Source of the DNA: Desulfobacula sp.
GTDB taxonomy: Bacteria > Desulfobacterota > Desulfobacteria > Desulfobacterales > Desulfobacteraceae
NCBI GenBank assembly: GCA_023139225.1
Contig: JAGLNZ010000393.1
Coordinates: 1 to 7,101 of the forward strand
Direction of reading: 5' to 3'
Length of the DNA stretch: 7,101 nt
A program made the translations under genes and the position numbers. This document shows, in pieces, positions 5,692-7,101 of this stretch; position 1 is the stretch's first letter; every line of letters begins with the position of its first letter. The notes beneath the pieces were generated by a model. The model was not told the DNA's origin. It searched no databases and worked only from the letters and a program-made list of their open reading frames with translations.

Positions 5692-5737
5692 AAGAAAAGG
5701 TGAAATTTCTCTTATACAACCCCAATAAAATCAATAG

Positions 5738-6274
5738 ATGAATAGATTTAAGAAATATTTTTCATTCCTGTTTCTGGCATTGCTGTTATTTTCATGCTCT
5801 GCGCATAAAAAAACTGCTTATAAAGAACACATCCCCCCTCCACAACCTGAATCACAAATTCAGGATTCTGCTGAATATCATCCACAGACACAATCATCAA
5901 ATCAAAGAAAAATCATAGTGCAGAATGCCATTAAGAGCCTTGGTGTCCCTTATAAGTGGGGTGGGCAATCCCCAAAAACAGGTTTTGACTGCAGCGGCCT
6001 GATTGTTTACACCCATAAAAAGGCAGATATTGTCATACCGAGAACTGCTAAAGCACAATTTAACAATGGCAACATTGTATCAAAAAAAAACCTGCGGGTT
6101 GCAGACCTTGTTTTTTTTAAAAACCCTAAAGGGAAAAAAGTCTTTCATGTTGGAATTTACATTGGTGAGGGTATTTTTGTCCATGCCCCAGGCAAAGGCA
6201 GACAAGTCACATACGGGTATCTAAACAACCCGCATTTTAAAAAAAATTACATCGGTTCAAGAAACTATTTGTAA
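5738..6274 (+). CDS. NlpC/P60-family lipoprotein, putative peptidoglycan endopeptidase
   Basis: A cell-wall hydrolase-type lipoprotein of 178 aa. The N-terminus has a basic start (MNRFKK), a hydrophobic core and the lipobox LFSC with lipidation at C20, so it should be anchored to a membrane facing the periplasm. Residues 21-55 form a polar P/Q/S-rich linker. The NlpC/P60 domain (about 57-178) shows the catalytic cysteine C85 in GFDCSGL, H137 in FHVGIY and H149 in FVHAP. These make the Cys-His-His triad of enzymes that cleave peptide stems, usually the D-Glu-diaminopimelate bond. Preceding VPYKWGG (70-76) is also typical, and the size is close to NlpC/Spr-type proteins. The start is set by the signal peptide; no good ribosome binding site precedes it, so translation may be weak. 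It follows the FlgC-like gene by 120 bp and could be co-transcribed. A role near the flagellum is speculation. Confidence 0.92.
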   Translation: MNRFKKYFSFLFLALLLFSCSAHKKTAYKEHIPPPQPESQIQDSAEYHPQTQSSNQRKIIVQNAIKSLGVPYKWGGQSPKTGFDCSGLIVYTHKKADIVIPRTAKAQFNNGNIVSKKNLRVADLVFFKNPKGKKVFHVGIYIGEGIFVHAPGKGRQVTYGYLNNPHFKKNYIGSRNYL

Positions 6275-6288
6275 ATCATATAAAGAAG

Positions 6289-6329
6289 AAAGGTTTTTAA
6301 GAATCATTTAGGTAATCCGCAACCTTTTT
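6289..6329 (+). terminator. Probable intrinsic terminator after the NlpC/P60 gene
   Basis: AAAGGTT (6289-6295) and AACCTTT (6321-6327) form a perfect 7-bp stem that starts 14 bases after the stop codon. The right arm runs into a T5 tract (6325-6329). The loop of 25 bases is larger than ideal, so the call is moderate. Confidence 0.4.
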
Positions 6330-6368
6330 AAAAATTCAGAATAATGAGCTTTTTACCCCTAAATTTGA

Positions 6369-6955
6369 GCCGGGTGTTTACAGTTTTATATAGCGAAAAT
6401 TTTAAAATTTTATTTTTACAACACCATTTTCGATTTCAAATCTGTATTTTCAGAAAAATATCCAACTCACAATATATGTCGCTCGTTTGAACCTGTATAT
6501 AGTGCAATTTTCGATATCGGAGCATTCCAGATCAAAAATGCATCAAGTGACTGCCTTGGGAAAACTTTAGATAATTTCAAGGTATGAAGCCTGGCTGGGC
6601 AGGCACACATAAAATCAAAAGGACCCGGTTAAAGGTCCCTTTATTTTATGATTGTAATGATGGCATTCGTCTCCGTCATTGGGTCGACCGGAACTCTGTA
6701 AAAATTTACAATGAACAAAATAATCTTCAGGTCGAAACAACCATTAATAATCCCGAAAGATTCAAAGTGTTTCGCCATAAACAAGGGCAAGATGAAAACG
6801 AGGCTAAACAACGCCTTCCCATGCTTAAGGGTGTATTGGGATACCCCATGGGTCCTATGACAAAAGTCGGCCGAAATTTCCGTGGTCTCGATCCTATTGG
6901 TAAAGATCGTGAGCTCCTTGATTCATTGTCTAATCCTGTTTATTCGATTGGATAG
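6369..6955 (+). pseudogene. Decayed remnant of a dispersed hypothetical protein family, split over two frames
   Basis: Two adjoining open frames look like consecutive pieces of one protein. The first (6369-6587) has no start codon of any usual kind and reads through 'THNICRSFEPVYSAIFDIGA', 'FQIKNASSDCLGKTLDNFKV' to a TGA. The second (6584-6955, 123 aa from an ATG inside ATGA) contains GIRLRHWVDRNSVKIYNEQN, LQVETTINNPERFKVFRHKQ and QRLPMLKGV. From memory, both resemble a widespread family of hypothetical proteins of some 400-500 aa with the pattern 'FLGKKL ... G-x-R-I-K-H ... S-x-K-M-Y-D ... L-R-I-E-T-T-x-N', often found in several copies per genome. I know no function for it. Here the N-terminal portion and the C-terminal (winged-helix-like) portion are missing and a frameshift lies near 6560-6600. 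No promoter or ribosome binding site was seen. The alternative, a small intact 123-aa gene at 6584, is less likely. The stretch 6330-6368 upstream holds nothing I can identify. Confidence 0.6.
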
Positions 6956-7101
6956 CCCGCCTTTTCCCAGCCCATCCATCCACCGGCCAGATTTTTAACA
7001 TTTTTATATCCCATTCGACATAAACAGCAGGTAGCCAGACAGCCCCGCCCACCTTTTTTACAGTACATAACGATATTTGCATTCTTATCAGGTATTTTTT
7101 T
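6940..7101 (-). CDS. Rhodanese-like domain protein, C-terminal part (runs off window)
   Basis: The last 53 codons and stop of a gene read on the minus strand; the start lies beyond the right edge. It translates as KKIPDKNANIVMYCKKGGRG, then CLATCCLCRMGYKNVKNLAG and GWMGWEKAGYPIE. The strand 'IVMYC', the loop C-K-K-G-G-R-G and the ending NLAGGWMGWEKAGYP are the hallmarks of the rhodanese fold. The cysteine in YC would be the persulfide-carrying active-site residue (sulfurtransferase activity). Unusual are four more cysteines just after the loop (at 7, 11, 12 and 14 residues from the active-site Cys). The stop codon (6940-6942) lies inside the last codons of the remnant gene on the other strand, an overlap of 16 bp. 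Whether it is a single-domain protein or the end of a larger one cannot be seen. Confidence 0.88.
   Translation of the reverse strand, partial: KKIPDKNANIVMYCKKGGRGCLATCCLCRMGYKNVKNLAGGWMGWEKAGYPIE

Noticed and set aside
6275..6368. tRNA or small RNA gene in the gap after the NlpC/P60 gene
   Set aside because: No cloverleaf or conserved RNA element is recognisable; only the probable terminator stem is supported.
6584..6955. Intact small gene of 123 aa
   Set aside because: Protein-like sequence of the same apparent family continues upstream in another frame without a start codon, and there is no ribosome binding site before the ATG, so a remnant is the better reading.

Overview
The window looks like chromosomal DNA from a low-GC, Gram-negative, motile bacterium. 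The best guess is a Desulfobacterota relative such as Desulfobacula or Desulfobacter. This is inferred from the AT-rich coding style, a lipoprotein-type NlpC/P60 hydrolase, a near-consensus sigma-54 promoter in front of a flagellar rod-like gene, and a SprA-related metalloprotease-like protein. No single gene proves the taxonomy.

Left part (1-3640, minus strand): transcription runs right to left through hisB, hisA, dnaG and the first 91 codons of rpoD. A strong sigma-70-type promoter lies in front of hisB. The dnaG-rpoD pair is the core of the classical macromolecular synthesis operon (replication primase plus primary sigma factor). Here it sits directly behind two histidine biosynthesis genes. 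The visible rpoD fragment ends in a perfect-frame 15-bp tandem repeat that encodes a Lys/Ala/Thr tract.

Centre (3640-5240): a divergent promoter region separates hisB from a plus-strand SprA-related protein with an HEMAH motif. That gene converges, with only 23 bp between stop codons, on a minus-strand isochorismatase-family hydrolase. The region upstream of the hydrolase (about 5027-5263) holds two inverted repeats and a 15/16 match to the sigma-54 consensus that points at the next gene.

Right part (5264-7101): a short stand-alone FlgC-like rod protein, an NlpC/P60 lipoprotein with a probable terminator, a decayed gene remnant split over two frames (6369-6955), and the 3' end of a minus-strand rhodanese-domain gene that overlaps the remnant's end.

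Most of the window is ordinary housekeeping DNA. I found no convincing new multi-gene system. The points most worth a second look are the sigma-54 promoter and the orphan rod-like gene, the rpoD repeat tract, the remnant gene, and the cysteine-rich rhodanese end.
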